Shown: positions 18,094-27,459 of the stretch, in pieces
Numbering within the stretch: the stretch's first letter is position 1
How the letters are laid out: each line of letters opens with the position of its first letter
Assembly: GCA_012103315.1 (NCBI GenBank)
Contig: WLWZ01000005.1
Coordinates: forward strand, 167,601-231,600
Direction: 5' to 3'
Length of the DNA stretch: 64,000 nt
Source: Alphaproteobacteria bacterium
GTDB lineage: Bacteria; Pseudomonadota; Alphaproteobacteria; MPNO01; UBA2964
Program-made: the position numbers and the translations under genes
The notes under the pieces: model-generated
Database searches by the model: none
What the model saw: only the letters and a program-made list of their open reading frames with translations
What the model was told of the DNA's origin: nothing

Positions 18094-19581
18094 ATGAGTG
18101 GCGGGTTTATCGAACGGCATAATCTGTGGAGTGACGAGCAGAAAAGCCGCGCCGCCGAGCTCGAACACAGCTTCAAAGCAGACGACATCAAACTAATCCG
18201 CTTGGCGTGGTCAGACAGTCACGGTAGTTCACGCGCCAAAGAAGTCTCGGCGCCCGTCTTCCTTAAAACGCTGACAGACGGTTACAACATCAATGTTGCG
18301 ACCTTTACGTTGGATGCGACCGGCGGACGCGTATTCCGATCCTTCATCCGTGGCGGCGGGATGGGGCTGAATGAAATGACCGGCTCGCCCAACCTGACCA
18401 TCGTACCCGACCCGTTGACCTATCGGACTTTGCCTTGGGTACCAGGCATCGCGTGGATTTTATGTAACGAATATTTCGATGACGGCACACCGTTTCATTT
18501 TTCAAGCCGACAAATTCTACGCAAACAGGTCGACCGGTTCCGCGAAAAGAATATCGACCTTGTGGTGGGCCTTGAAGTCGAATGGTATCTGCGCCGTGTT
18601 GATCAAGACGTTCTTACGCCTAAGAATTCAGGGGTACCTGGTCTACGCGGCCGTCCGATCGAGACCTCCTCGGTTGAACCTGGGTATTCCTATCACCTGG
18701 AATCGAATTTCGACTTGATGCAGCCCATTTTAAGTGAGCTGGCAGAGATGTACGAAGCTCTCGGATTGCCTCTACGTTCAATTGAAAACGAATATGGACC
18801 TGGGCAGGTGGAATGCACTTTCGATGCGCAATCGGCACAGCAAGCAGCCGATGATTTTTTGCTATTCCGCACGGCGACGCGCCAGGTCTGCCGCCGCCAT
18901 GGTTATCTCGCGAGTTTCATGTGCAAACCAGCCTTTGAAGGATATTGCACCAACGGCTGGCACCTTCATCAATCCCTTGTGGACAGAAATACAGCTCAAA
19001 ATCTCTGTATGCCTGACAGTTCTGACACACCACTTTCATCTTTGGCGAAGAATTATATGGCGGGTCTGCTCGAAAATGCGAATGCGTCTTCGGTTTTCGC
19101 TACGCCGACCGTGAACGGTTATAGGCGGTTTATGCCCAACTCATTAGCCCCGGATCGCGCTACTTGGAGCCATGATCATCGCGGCACCATGCTGCGGGTG
19201 TTAGGCGGTGCAGGAGACCCAGCGACACGGTTTGAGAACCGCATCGGCGAACCAGCAGCAAATCCGTATCTCTTCATCGCATCACAAATTGTCGCGGGCC
19301 TCGACGGTATCCAGCGCAAGGCCGAACCCTGGGACGCCGATGATGAACCATATGAATCCGACAGACCTAAACTGCCAACGTCGCTAGACGACGCGCTTGA
19401 TGCCCTGGATAACAGCAAATTATTCCGCGTCGCCATCGGCGACACGTTCATCGACTATTATCTTGGCCTCAAGAATGCCGAATTGAATCGATTTAAAGCG
19501 TATGTTGAGGATAATAGTGACCAGGATGCCGAGAACGGCATTTCACATTGGGAACAGAACGAATATTTCGATTTCTTTTGA
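18094..19581 (+). CDS. Glutamine-synthetase-family ligase (gamma-glutamylamide synthetase type)
   Basis: A 495-residue protein of the glutamine synthetase fold. Active-site segments are present: VGLEVEWYL, ENEYGPGQVECTF (metal glutamates), GWHLHQSL (the GxHxH ATP/metal histidine), and ENRIGEPAANPYL near the C-terminus. It is not ordinary GlnA, since it lacks the adenylylation-site context and resembles PuuA/IpuC/AtdA1-type enzymes that join glutamate to an amine. It lies 36 bases upstream of a Rieske alpha gene, the order seen in aniline dioxygenase clusters, where such a ligase makes gamma-glutamylanilide. The amine substrate here is inferred. Confidence 0.88.
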   Translation: MSGGFIERHNLWSDEQKSRAAELEHSFKADDIKLIRLAWSDSHGSSRAKEVSAPVFLKTLTDGYNINVATFTLDATGGRVFRSFIRGGGMGLNEMTGSPNLTIVPDPLTYRTLPWVPGIAWILCNEYFDDGTPFHFSSRQILRKQVDRFREKNIDLVVGLEVEWYLRRVDQDVLTPKNSGVPGLRGRPIETSSVEPGYSYHLESNFDLMQPILSELAEMYEALGLPLRSIENEYGPGQVECTFDAQSAQQAADDFLLFRTATRQVCRRHGYLASFMCKPAFEGYCTNGWHLHQSLVDRNTAQNLCMPDSSDTPLSSLAKNYMAGLLENANASSVFATPTVNGYRRFMPNSLAPDRATWSHDHRGTMLRVLGGAGDPATRFENRIGEPAANPYLFIASQIVAGLDGIQRKAEPWDADDEPYESDRPKLPTSLDDALDALDNSKLFRVAIGDTFIDYYLGLKNAELNRFKAYVEDNSDQDAENGISHWEQNEYFDFF

Positions 19582-19617
19582 TCCCCTAACGATTACGGGC
19601 ACAGCAAAGGTTCTGCC

Positions 19618-21015
19618 ATGACACCGGATGACAGCTTCAATAGCAGCGTGGCCCGACCGAAATCGACATCGTTCGATTTTGAGCAGCTAATTTTCGAAGA
19701 TCGCGTTCATCAATGCATCTATACCGAAGAAGCGATTTTTCGCGCGGAAATGAACAAGGTGTTTGGTGGGGTCTGGGTTTTCCTGGCGCATGAAAGTCAA
19801 ATCCCCGAAAACGATGATTTTGTGACGTCGAAACTTGGTTTGCGCCCGATCATCGTTGTCCGTGATTCAACGGGTCGCATACGCGCACTTTATAACCGTT
19901 GCACGCATCGTGGCTCCACTGTCTGCCGCCAACATCAAGGTAGCGCCAAGTCTTTCTCATGCCCCTATCACGGCTGGAGCTATTTCAATTCCGGCAAGAT
20001 TAGCGGCGTGCCGTGGCCCGACGGCTATGCCGATGACTTTTCTGATCCAAAATACAATCTGGCTCAGGTGCCGCGCGTGCAATCCTATCGCGGCTTTATC
20101 TTTGGTACGCTGAACCCAGACATGCCACCGCTCGAGGAATATCTCGGTGGCGTCAAGAAGCCACTCGACGAATGGCTCGACCGTCACCCTGGCGGTACGC
20201 TTTCGTTCTGTGATGCAAACAGGCTCAAATTCAACGGTAACTGGAAGCTGCTCTACGACAATTCGGCAGACGGCTATCACGTCATCTTCTCGCACCGTTC
20301 ATTGCTGGCGATGGAAAACCGGCTGGTTGAAGGCGGCGAAGAAGACAAGGGGATGTCGTATTACAAATCCAGTCCTGACAATGCACCGTTTTACGTAAAA
20401 GTATTTGAGAACGGCCACCACTACAAAGACAAACGCCCTGCGGTCGATACCAGCCCGGGAGGTTTATGGAATATAGAGGGCCCACATCCCGGTATGGAAC
20501 ATTACGAAGCGATGATCCGTGAAAAGCTTGGCGATAAAGCCGGTTCAATATTGGACCTGGCGTCATCCGAACCCGTGAACATCAACGTCTTTCCGAACCT
20601 GCATATCCTCGGCAATCACGTTCAGGTGTCACAACCGGTCTCATTGACCGAAACCGATACCACCTGGTGGGGCACGGCGGTGATTGATGACAAAGACGAA
20701 CTGCATGGCTGTGTCGATGCGGTAAATGCCCTGCGGATGCGAACCCAAGAGAGTTTTCCCAATTTCGGCGAACTTGATGACCTGATGAATTTTGAGCAAA
20801 TCCAGACAGGGCTCGCCGGGGTCGAAGATGAGTGGGTCTATATGCATCGCGGGCTTGGTATTCCCGACCGTATCAAACGCGACACAGATGGCTATCTGAT
20901 TGGCCCACCAACCGATGAGGTTTTCCTGCGAGAAACCATGCAGGTCTATAAGCAGCTGATGATGTCAGAACCCAACCTGATTATTGAACGTGAAGTCGAC
21001 GCGGGGCTCGACTGA
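19618..21015 (+). CDS. Rieske non-haem iron ring-hydroxylating dioxygenase, alpha subunit (A)
   Basis: A 465-residue catalytic subunit. The Rieske cluster ligands are C95/H97 (CTHRG) and C115/H118 (CPYHGW). The mononuclear iron site is DNSADGYHVIFSH, with H221 and H226, and the bridging aspartate at 214 or 218. This is a full-length alpha subunit paired with a beta subunit by an ATGA-type overlap. It should add O2 to an aromatic ring to give a cis-diol or, after loss of a substituent, a catechol. A reductase and ferredoxin are not encoded nearby. The upstream GS-like gene suggests an aromatic amine substrate. Confidence 0.94.
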   Translation: MTPDDSFNSSVARPKSTSFDFEQLIFEDRVHQCIYTEEAIFRAEMNKVFGGVWVFLAHESQIPENDDFVTSKLGLRPIIVVRDSTGRIRALYNRCTHRGSTVCRQHQGSAKSFSCPYHGWSYFNSGKISGVPWPDGYADDFSDPKYNLAQVPRVQSYRGFIFGTLNPDMPPLEEYLGGVKKPLDEWLDRHPGGTLSFCDANRLKFNGNWKLLYDNSADGYHVIFSHRSLLAMENRLVEGGEEDKGMSYYKSSPDNAPFYVKVFENGHHYKDKRPAVDTSPGGLWNIEGPHPGMEHYEAMIREKLGDKAGSILDLASSEPVNINVFPNLHILGNHVQVSQPVSLTETDTTWWGTAVIDDKDELHGCVDAVNALRMRTQESFPNFGELDDLMNFEQIQTGLAGVEDEWVYMHRGLGIPDRIKRDTDGYLIGPPTDEVFLRETMQVYKQLMMSEPNLIIEREVDAGLD

Positions 21016-21596
21016 TGCAGCACGACCCTTCCCGTACTTCCTACTACGTCGGCGACGACTTCTATCAATCCCTGGTCGATAGCTATACCGATTGGCAGAC
21101 CGACGAGTCTGAGATCATTGACCCAGCCCTCCGCGACACCTGCCGTATGTTGCTGGAAAAAGAAGCGCGGATGCTGGATCAAAATCGGCTCGATGACTGG
21201 CTGTCTCTCTATGTGCCCGAATGTCTCTACTGGGTCCCAGCCACGCCACATGGTGGTGATCCACGCACCGAAATTGCGGTCTGTTTTGATGACCGTCGTC
21301 GCATCGAAGATCGTATCTATCGCCTCAAAAATGAGTTCGCCTGGTCACAACAGCCGCTATCCCGAACGGCCCGACTGATCTCCAACGTCGGCGCATTCAG
21401 CACCGAGGACAAAAACACCTTGATGATCCGCTCGACCTTTCTGACGACCGAGTTTCAGGCGGGTGACAAGCGCACCTATACCGGTTGGTATGGCCATAAA
21501 ATAGGCTTTCAGGACGGTAACTGGAAAATTCTCGTCAAGCAGGTCAATCTCATTGATTGCGACCAGAACCTGCGCAATCTCAGCATTATCCTGTAA
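21015..21596 (+). CDS. Ring-hydroxylating dioxygenase, beta subunit (A)
   Basis: A 193-residue NTF2-fold beta subunit that gives structural support to the alpha3beta3 oxygenase. Family features include RMLLEKEARMLDQNRLDDWLSLY, ECLYWVPATP and DDRRRIEDRIYRL. Its ATG overlaps the alpha stop by one base, which implies coupled translation and equal amounts. The C-terminal VNLIDCDQNLRNLSIIL is complete. It has no catalytic residues of its own. Confidence 0.93.
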   Translation: MQHDPSRTSYYVGDDFYQSLVDSYTDWQTDESEIIDPALRDTCRMLLEKEARMLDQNRLDDWLSLYVPECLYWVPATPHGGDPRTEIAVCFDDRRRIEDRIYRLKNEFAWSQQPLSRTARLISNVGAFSTEDKNTLMIRSTFLTTEFQAGDKRTYTGWYGHKIGFQDGNWKILVKQVNLIDCDQNLRNLSIIL

Positions 21597-21600
21597 CGCT

Positions 21601-22443
21601 TTGAGTAAATCGCGACGGCAATCATTTACCGCAACACCGCTGTCAGCCGCCGTCGGCGCCGAGATCACCGGCCTCAATCTAAGCGACACCTTAAACACTG
21701 AGACAGTTGCAGCACTTCGCGCCATATGGCTCGACAAAGGCGTCCTATTATTTCGCAACAACGATTTGTCAGTCGAAGATCAAATCCGCTTTGCGGGTAA
21801 CTTTGGGACACCCAGCAAAACTAACAACAGAACCGATCCCAACCGTGATCCACGTCTGATGCTGATTTCTAATATCCGGGAAAACGGCAACCCTATCGGT
21901 TCGCTGCCGGATGGCGAATTACAGTTTCATTCGGATTCAGCGTTCCATGAAGAGCCACTGATGGCGACGTTGCTCTATAGCGTGGAAGTTCCCAGCGCAG
22001 GCGGCGACACGCTCTTTGCCAACGCAAATATCGCCTATGAAAAGTTACCCGCTGATCTCAAATCTCAATTGGCCGGCCTGACCGCCATTAACGGCTATGA
22101 CTACTCGACCCAAGTGAAACAGACCAATTATGACCGTTCGACCGGGCCGCACGCGACACACCCTGTGGTCAGAACGCACCCGGAAACCAGTCTAAAAGCG
22201 ATCTACGTCAATCAGCTCATGACCGAGGAGGTCTTGGGCCTGTCTCAATCCGACAGCGACGCGCTGCTCGCAGACTTATTCGACCGTATTGAAGATCCAG
22301 ACATTCGCTATACGCATGTCTGGCGGACCGGCGATCTTTTGATTTGGGACAATCGTTTCATTCAGCACGCCCGCACCGACTTTCCATCAACGGAACGACG
22401 CATGCTGCGCCGTGTCGGATTGATCGGCGACAAACCGTTTTAA
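21601..22443 (+). CDS. TauD/TfdA-family Fe(II)/2-oxoglutarate dioxygenase (copy 3)
   Basis: A 280-residue dioxygenase with an intact triad: H110 and D112 (FHSDSAFHE) and H256 (QHARTDF). It shares SNIRENGNPIGSLPDGE with the other copies but is more divergent, with FHSDSAF instead of FHSDGAH. Start choice is uncertain. TTG at 21601 begins right at the first recognisable residue; a longer TTG start at 21553 would overlap the beta subunit gene. No Shine-Dalgarno site is obvious, so it probably relies on coupling to the beta gene. It may finish or prepare the aromatic substrate of the upstream oxygenase. Confidence 0.88.
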   Translation: MSKSRRQSFTATPLSAAVGAEITGLNLSDTLNTETVAALRAIWLDKGVLLFRNNDLSVEDQIRFAGNFGTPSKTNNRTDPNRDPRLMLISNIRENGNPIGSLPDGELQFHSDSAFHEEPLMATLLYSVEVPSAGGDTLFANANIAYEKLPADLKSQLAGLTAINGYDYSTQVKQTNYDRSTGPHATHPVVRTHPETSLKAIYVNQLMTEEVLGLSQSDSDALLADLFDRIEDPDIRYTHVWRTGDLLIWDNRFIQHARTDFPSTERRMLRRVGLIGDKPF

Positions 22444-22461
22444 AACAAACGGCTGAAGCTC

Positions 22462-23223
22462 TTATTTGCCGGCTTTCATCTTCGCACGTTCTTCTTTGAT
22501 GATTTGCGTCAGTGCCGCTACTCCGACAGCACCTGGCACTAATCGTTCACCGATCACAAAAGCAGGCGTGCCGTTAATACCAAGCGTCGTTGCCAGTTGA
22601 TAATTATTCTGCAGGACCTGATTGATTTTAGGATCACCCATGTCCTTACGCAGCTTCGCATAATCCATACCGAGTGAATTCGCCAGCGCCGCAATGCTGT
22701 CTTCATCCGCCTGTCCAGTCATGAGACCGTCGTGAAATTCTTGGTATTTACCTTGCCTCTGCGCCGCTAAAGCCGCTCTGGCCGCAATGATTGATTTCGG
22801 TCCCAAGATAGCGAATTCCTTATAGACGATCCGAACATTTGGGTCCTTCTTCATCACCGCTTTCAACGTCGGTGCGGCACGCTTGCAGTAACCACAGTTG
22901 TAATCGAAGAACTCAACAATCGTGATGTCGCCCTTGGGATTACCGGCTACCGGCGATGTCTTGTCGTAAAACAGCTGATCTTTATGTGTCTTGAGAGCCG
23001 CAGCGGCCTGGGCTTTTTTAGCCGCTTCCTCCTGCGTCCGTAACGCCTCAATCGCTTGGCGTATAATGATCGGATTTTTGAGAAGGTAATCCTTGATAAC
23101 CCCTTCAAAGGCTTTGCGTTGCTCTGGCGAGACCCCTGACGCACCAGATTTGCTTTGCGCCACCGCTATCGCCGGAATAAGCGCCAACCCGGCGACCACG
23201 ACCAATGTCTGAAACTTGTTCAA
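22462..23223 (-). CDS. Periplasmic DsbA-family thiol:disulfide oxidoreductase (Com1-like)
   Basis: A 253-residue exported thioredoxin-fold protein. A signal peptide (MNKFQTLVVVAGLALIPAIAVAQ) leads into the Com1/ScsC-type N-terminal helical region (EQRKAFEGVIKDYLLKNP), then the active site FDYNCGYCKR, and later the cis-proline in GINGTPAFVIG. It should form or isomerise disulfides in the periplasm. No membrane partner (DsbB or DsbD) is adjacent. It is unrelated in role to the catabolic genes around it and runs convergently with the TauD copy 3 gene. Confidence 0.93.
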   Translation of the reverse strand: MNKFQTLVVVAGLALIPAIAVAQSKSGASGVSPEQRKAFEGVIKDYLLKNPIIIRQAIEALRTQEEAAKKAQAAAALKTHKDQLFYDKTSPVAGNPKGDITIVEFFDYNCGYCKRAAPTLKAVMKKDPNVRIVYKEFAILGPKSIIAARAALAAQRQGKYQEFHDGLMTGQADEDSIAALANSLGMDYAKLRKDMGDPKINQVLQNNYQLATTLGINGTPAFVIGERLVPGAVGVAALTQIIKEERAKMKAGK

Positions 23224-23355
23224 CTGACTGTCCTTTATCTATGTGCCGCCACACTATCCACGGAAACCACCCGCACGCGCAAGCAGCCTAGTCGAGCGTG
23301 CAACTATAGCCGGTTTTGTCACAAATATGGCGAGGACGGGGTCAAATTTTCGCGA

Positions 23356-24360
23356 CTAAACCCGCAATTGATGAAACGGCTCCATCGCTTCTTTAGCGAA
23401 GATGTCTTCCGGAGTCAGATGTCGTTGCGTCACACCCTGATCATGGCAAAAGCGTAGAAATGCCTCGATAGTCGTGCGATTGCGTTCAACGCCATAGGGC
23501 CAGTAATCGCCATCGGGAAAGAATTCTGTCGCGGTGCGTTCGATATATTGTTGAATCCATGGCAGGCCGATTTGCGAAACATTCATATCGCGCATCCGGC
23601 GCACCGAGTTGTTCTTGGCTTCTTCAAAGGCGTTAAAAATATTACGCGCGATCCACGGGTTCGCCTCATAGGAAGAACGCTTAAGGGCCACTGTATGCAT
23701 GATCGGGAAGATGCCGGTCTGTTTGAAATAATCCCGTTCCACCCCTTCAAATTCCGGATAAAGCCGCGTAATTGCCGTATCGCCCGCCAGCATCCGGCGC
23801 GGCGGGTCGGCTGTAATCAACGCATCAATTGTGCCATCGACCAGCATATCAGCGAGCGACCCATCAGGAAGATCGGTGAGGCTAACGCCTTCCGGCGGCT
23901 GCTCAGCCGTATTATCGAGACGCCCGGCTGAATTAGGGCCTAGCTGATACCAATCGATCTCTGTCAGGGGGATACCAATGGTTTCCGTCAGCCAGCCCCG
24001 GGCGTAGGTCGTCGCGGTCTGTGCCCATTGCGGCAGACCAACCTTCTTCCCACGAAGATCTTCCGGTTTAGTGATCGAGCCATCAGAACGGATATAAACA
24101 CCGGACAATCGAAACAGACGTGACGGGAAAATCGGGATAAGCACAAACGGTGCATCACCGCGCGAGATCGCCTGACAAGACATGGCAAACGAGATTTCCG
24201 AAACGTCCCATTCCTGATCCGCCAGGAAACGTTTGAAAGTCTCCTCAACCTCCATCATCAAGCTGGTCAGCTCTATGCCCTTTGGTTTGACCGCGCCGTT
24301 AAACATATCCCGCACATGGTCATAATCATTCATGCCCATTGTCAGATGTATATCGCCCAT
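23356..24360 (-). CDS. 4,5-dihydroxyphthalate-decarboxylase-like protein (DHPD-like 1)
   Basis: A 334-residue protein of the type-2 periplasmic-binding fold that contains 4,5-dihydroxyphthalate decarboxylase. Diagnostic pieces are NDYDHVRDMFNG near the start, EWDVSEISFAM, FPSRLFRLSGVYIR, and EDLRGKKVGLPQWAQTA. It has no signal peptide or lipobox and no permease neighbour, which favours a cytoplasmic enzyme over a transport protein. The ATG is preceded by GAGGGTGAA. It is divergent from a Rieske alpha gene, and the pair could ring-hydroxylate and then decarboxylate an aromatic carboxylate. Substrate not known. Confidence 0.8.
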   Translation of the reverse strand: MGDIHLTMGMNDYDHVRDMFNGAVKPKGIELTSLMMEVEETFKRFLADQEWDVSEISFAMSCQAISRGDAPFVLIPIFPSRLFRLSGVYIRSDGSITKPEDLRGKKVGLPQWAQTATTYARGWLTETIGIPLTEIDWYQLGPNSAGRLDNTAEQPPEGVSLTDLPDGSLADMLVDGTIDALITADPPRRMLAGDTAITRLYPEFEGVERDYFKQTGIFPIMHTVALKRSSYEANPWIARNIFNAFEEAKNNSVRRMRDMNVSQIGLPWIQQYIERTATEFFPDGDYWPYGVERNRTTIEAFLRFCHDQGVTQRHLTPEDIFAKEAMEPFHQLRV

Positions 24361-24463
24361 TTCACCCTCGTTTTGCGTATAACTCGATGGGTTTTGATAG
24401 CATGCACCAACCATCAACGCACCCGCTGTGGCATAAACGCGGGTGTTGACCTAACATTCCCCA

Positions 24464-25765
24464 ATGAAAAGTGATGCGACAGGATGGGTCGATAAGGAGC
24501 GCGGGCTGGTAAGCCGCGAAGCGTTCGTCAGCGAAGAGGTATATCAGCTGGAGATCGAGCGCATCTTTAACCGCAGCTGGATCTATCTTGGCCACGAAAC
24601 CGAAATACCTGCTGTCGGCGACTATGTCGTCCGCAATCTGGGGAACGCGCCGGTCATTGTTGTGCGGGATACGCCAGACAGCGTCAAAGTTCTTCTCAAT
24701 AGCTGCCGCCATCGTGGCGCAAAACTATGCCGAGCCGATGCTGGCAACACCAAAAATTTCGTCTGTCCATTTCATGGCTGGGCGTACGAGATCGACGGCG
24801 CCCTCCGCACGACCGGCTTTGATCACCATTTCCGCGACGACACAGACTTCAGCGCGATGGGGCTGATCCCTGCACCGAACGTCGAGAGTTTCCACGGGCT
24901 GGTCTTCGCCTGTTGGGATAAAGACGCCGTACCTCTACGCGACTATCTCGGCGATATCGGCTGGTACCTGGAAACATTCTTCAAACGCACGCCGGGCGGC
25001 ATGGAAGTGCTTGCGCCACCGCATCGCTGGCGAACCAAGGCCAATTGGAAGATCGGTTCGCTTAATTTTATTGGCGATAGCCAACATTCACCCACCACTC
25101 ATATTGGGCCGTCAACGCTGGATGCTGCCCGCACCATTCGCGATGGTTTCCGTAAACACGGACAGGACAGTTTTCACGTTGTCACTGATGAAGGCCACGG
25201 CTGTACCCTCACTTACCTCGCCCCCGGCATGCCCGAGAAAAATTATCTGACACATCCCGAGGCGCTGAAACCTCTCTACGAAGAGTCGTTGAATACAGAC
25301 CAGGTTTCAATGCTGCATCACTTGCGGGTCTGTGTCGGGACGATCTTTCCCAATATGTCCTTTATCGAAAGTCAGGCTGGAGCCGGTGAGAAAGCACTGA
25401 TTATCCGGCTCTGGCATCCCGTCAGCGGGACTGAAATGGAAGTGTTGAGCTGGGTGTTTGCCGAAAAGGAAGCCGATCAGGGTTACAAGGACCGCGTGCT
25501 CCGAAACGGCTTTCACAATTTCGGTGCGGCAGGAGTCTTTGAATAGGATGATATGGCTCTTTGGGAGTCTGCAACGGCAGCCAGTAGCAACCCGGTTGCC
25601 CAGCAATACCCCTATAGTTTCCAGACTGCTCTACCCTATCTTGATACGCCGGACGAAAATCATAAATGGCCGGGCCGGGCCCACCGCCCAGCCGATACAG
25701 AAGTCGCGCAATTTTGGTTTATGCAGCGTTGGGACGCGCTGATGCGCTCCAACGGGTCCAAGTAA
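24464..25765 (+). pseudogene. Rieske ring-hydroxylating dioxygenase, alpha subunit (B), interrupted by in-frame TAG
   Basis: The 5' part encodes 360 residues with a complete Rieske centre (C81/H83 in CRHRG, C101/H104 in CPFHGW) and iron ligands in GDSQHSPTTH (H208, H213, nearby D205). Codon 361 is TAG, then the same frame continues for about 72 codons with sequence typical of alpha-subunit C-termini: DDMALWESA, then PYLDTPDE and AQFWFMQRWDALMR. Homologues read E-Q-D-D at this point, so CAG has become TAG. Readthrough would give about 433 residues, the family norm. Truncation would remove part of the catalytic domain. The beta gene follows two bases after the distal TAA. Confidence 0.88.
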
Positions 25766-25767
25766 TC

Positions 25768-26289
25768 ATGCCTGAGTTTTCAGCACGGCCGACGGTTGAT
25801 AATGAGGATTACCTCGCGATCCTGCGCTTTCTGTACGCCGAGGCCGCCTTATTGGATCGACGCGCTTTTCAACACTGGTTCGCGCTTCTCACCGAGGATA
25901 TCCGATACCAGGTGACAACTGTCGTTGCCCGTCCGGCGCAGGATGAAACATCCCGAATTGCCATTGTTGATGAAGACAATCACTCGCTGAAAATGCGCGT
26001 TGACCAAATTTCAGACCCGGGCCTTACACACGCAGAGAACCCTCCATCGCTGACCCAGCGCATCGTCTCAAACGTCGAAGCGTATTACGGAGAGCAGAAT
26101 GGCATTTTTGAAACGACGTCGAATATCCTGCTATATGCCAACCGGACTGGTTCATCAGAAACAGGTTTGTATGCCGGTCAGCGGCAGGACGTCCTCATCC
26201 GGGACCATACCGGTTTCAAAATTGCCGAGCGAACTGTTAATCTCGCGCAGACCGTTTTACACGACAGTACGTTAAGCGTTCTCCTGTAA
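25768..26289 (+). CDS. Ring-hydroxylating dioxygenase, beta subunit (B)
   Basis: A 173-residue beta subunit of the Rieske oxygenase pair. It shows DNEDYLAILRFLYAEAALLDRR, FQHWFALLTEDIRYQV, SLKMRVDQI and the usual end TVLHDSTLSVLL. The ATG is chosen at the first family residue, just after the alpha frame's final stop; an in-frame upstream extension is only the shadow of the alpha gene. The gene is itself intact, which argues that the alpha gene was functional recently or still is by readthrough. Confidence 0.9.
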   Translation: MPEFSARPTVDNEDYLAILRFLYAEAALLDRRAFQHWFALLTEDIRYQVTTVVARPAQDETSRIAIVDEDNHSLKMRVDQISDPGLTHAENPPSLTQRIVSNVEAYYGEQNGIFETTSNILLYANRTGSSETGLYAGQRQDVLIRDHTGFKIAERTVNLAQTVLHDSTLSVLL

Positions 26290-26294
26290 TCGGA

Positions 26295-26720
26295 TTACTC
26301 TCCGCTTTCGGGGAACGCTTCAAACTGATGCAACTTACCGGCATCCAGTGCATGAGCCACAGCGCTGCGGGTGAAAATATTGATTTGTGGTTTGTAGAGG
26401 CTTTGATCATCCAGCGTTCCTGCAGCCAACACATACTGGTCGTCCCAGTCATTTGACTGGCAAAGGACATTTGACCCGCAATCGGGGCAGAAGCCACGTT
26501 CCATAACCGTGCCCCGGTCGGTTTCTTTACCGTAAAACTTCAGCTCGCCGTCGAGCTTGATATCTGCCTTTGGCACCATAAGACTGGAGGCGAAAGCGGT
26601 ACCAGTATAGCGCTGACAATCCTTGCAATGGCACAGCCCCGAATAGAAAGGCTTTTCGGGTATTGTTACTTCGTACTTCACCGCGCCGCAGAGGCATTGT
26701 CCTGTGGTTTTGTCAGCCAT
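26295..26720 (-). CDS. GFA / CENP-V domain zinc protein
   Basis: A 141-residue zinc protein of the glutathione-dependent formaldehyde-activating (GFA) family. Cysteine sites are C9/C11 (QCLCG), C30/C32/C35 (CHCKDCQ) and FCPDCGSN. The name is historical: Gfa itself speeds formation of S-hydroxymethylglutathione, but most short homologues have unknown roles. It is the last gene of the minus-strand ArsR-headed operon, after the DUF899 gene. It runs convergently with the beta-subunit gene, five bases away. Confidence 0.88.
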   Translation of the reverse strand: MADKTTGQCLCGAVKYEVTIPEKPFYSGLCHCKDCQRYTGTAFASSLMVPKADIKLDGELKFYGKETDRGTVMERGFCPDCGSNVLCQSNDWDDQYVLAAGTLDDQSLYKPQINIFTRSAVAHALDAGKLHQFEAFPESGE

Positions 26721-26745
26721 TATCTTCTCCCAAGTCTTCTCTCAG

Positions 26746-27447
26746 TCATTCATACTTGTCGTGGTGTCGAACCCACTCCATCCCATAACTCAGATTATCC
26801 TCGTCCCGCCCCTTTGGAACAAGATCAAGATACTGATACGTGCCCATCAACGGATCGAGCCCACGGCCATAACACGAATAGGTGTGATAGACCGAGCCAT
26901 CTGAGTCGAGTGCAAAGACGCTCATGCCAGGCGCTTCCGTCATCGGGAACTTGGTTTTGCGATAGTTATAGTAGATCTCGCCTTCAATCTCCTCGGCAGT
27001 AAACCCAACATCGAAATCGGCGTTAAAATCCGAACCGAGACTGGAAACCCACTTAAATTGCCAACCCATACGGTTACGAAAGGCATGAAGCTTATCCAGC
27101 GATGCACGGGAAATGGCGACAAGAGAGACGTCGCGTTGATTTAGGTGCGGTACGACCCCGTCATAATTTTCTGCCATGAGGGAGCAGGCTTTGCAGCCCT
27201 CGTTCCAACCTTCACCAAACATGAAGTGTTGAACGATGAGCTGGGTACGTCCCTCAAACAAGTCAGCAAGTGTTACTTCGCCCTTGTCAGTTTGGAAGCG
27301 GTAATCCTTTTCAATTTTCACACGGGGTAAAGCTCGTCGGGCAGCGGAAACAGCATCCCGTTGTCGGGTCAGTGCTTTTTCCTGTTCCAGCAATGCCAAC
27401 CGGGCTTCCAGCCATTCGTCCCGCGACGCAATATTGTGATCAGCCAT
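26746..27447 (-). CDS. DUF899-family thioredoxin-like protein
   Basis: A 233-residue protein of the DUF899 family, which has a thioredoxin-like fold. The opening SRDEWLEARLALLEQEKALTR, then LPRVKIEKDYRF and LADLFEGRTQLIVQHFMFG, are diagnostic, as is the segment GCKACSLMAEN, which holds a CxxC. AAGGAG precedes the ATG. Such genes commonly sit with ArsR regulators and SRPBCC proteins, as here. The biochemical function is not established. Confidence 0.88.
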   Translation of the reverse strand: MADHNIASRDEWLEARLALLEQEKALTRQRDAVSAARRALPRVKIEKDYRFQTDKGEVTLADLFEGRTQLIVQHFMFGEGWNEGCKACSLMAENYDGVVPHLNQRDVSLVAISRASLDKLHAFRNRMGWQFKWVSSLGSDFNADFDVGFTAEEIEGEIYYNYRKTKFPMTEAPGMSVFALDSDGSVYHTYSCYGRGLDPLMGTYQYLDLVPKGRDEDNLSYGMEWVRHHDKYE

Positions 27448-27459
27448 AATCAATCTCCT

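Noticed and set aside
23356..24360. Annotation as an ABC-transporter substrate-binding protein (same for the genes at 46082 and 57365)
   Set aside because: The fold is shared, but these proteins have no signal peptide or lipobox, no permease or ATPase gene lies nearby, and their segments match the 4,5-dihydroxyphthalate decarboxylase group.
25544..25546. Reassignment of TAG or TAA to an amino acid in this organism
   Set aside because: Many intact genes here end in TAG or TAA at the expected family C-terminus, for example TauD copy 1 (TAG) and the VIT-upstream TauD copy 4 (TAG), so the code is standard.
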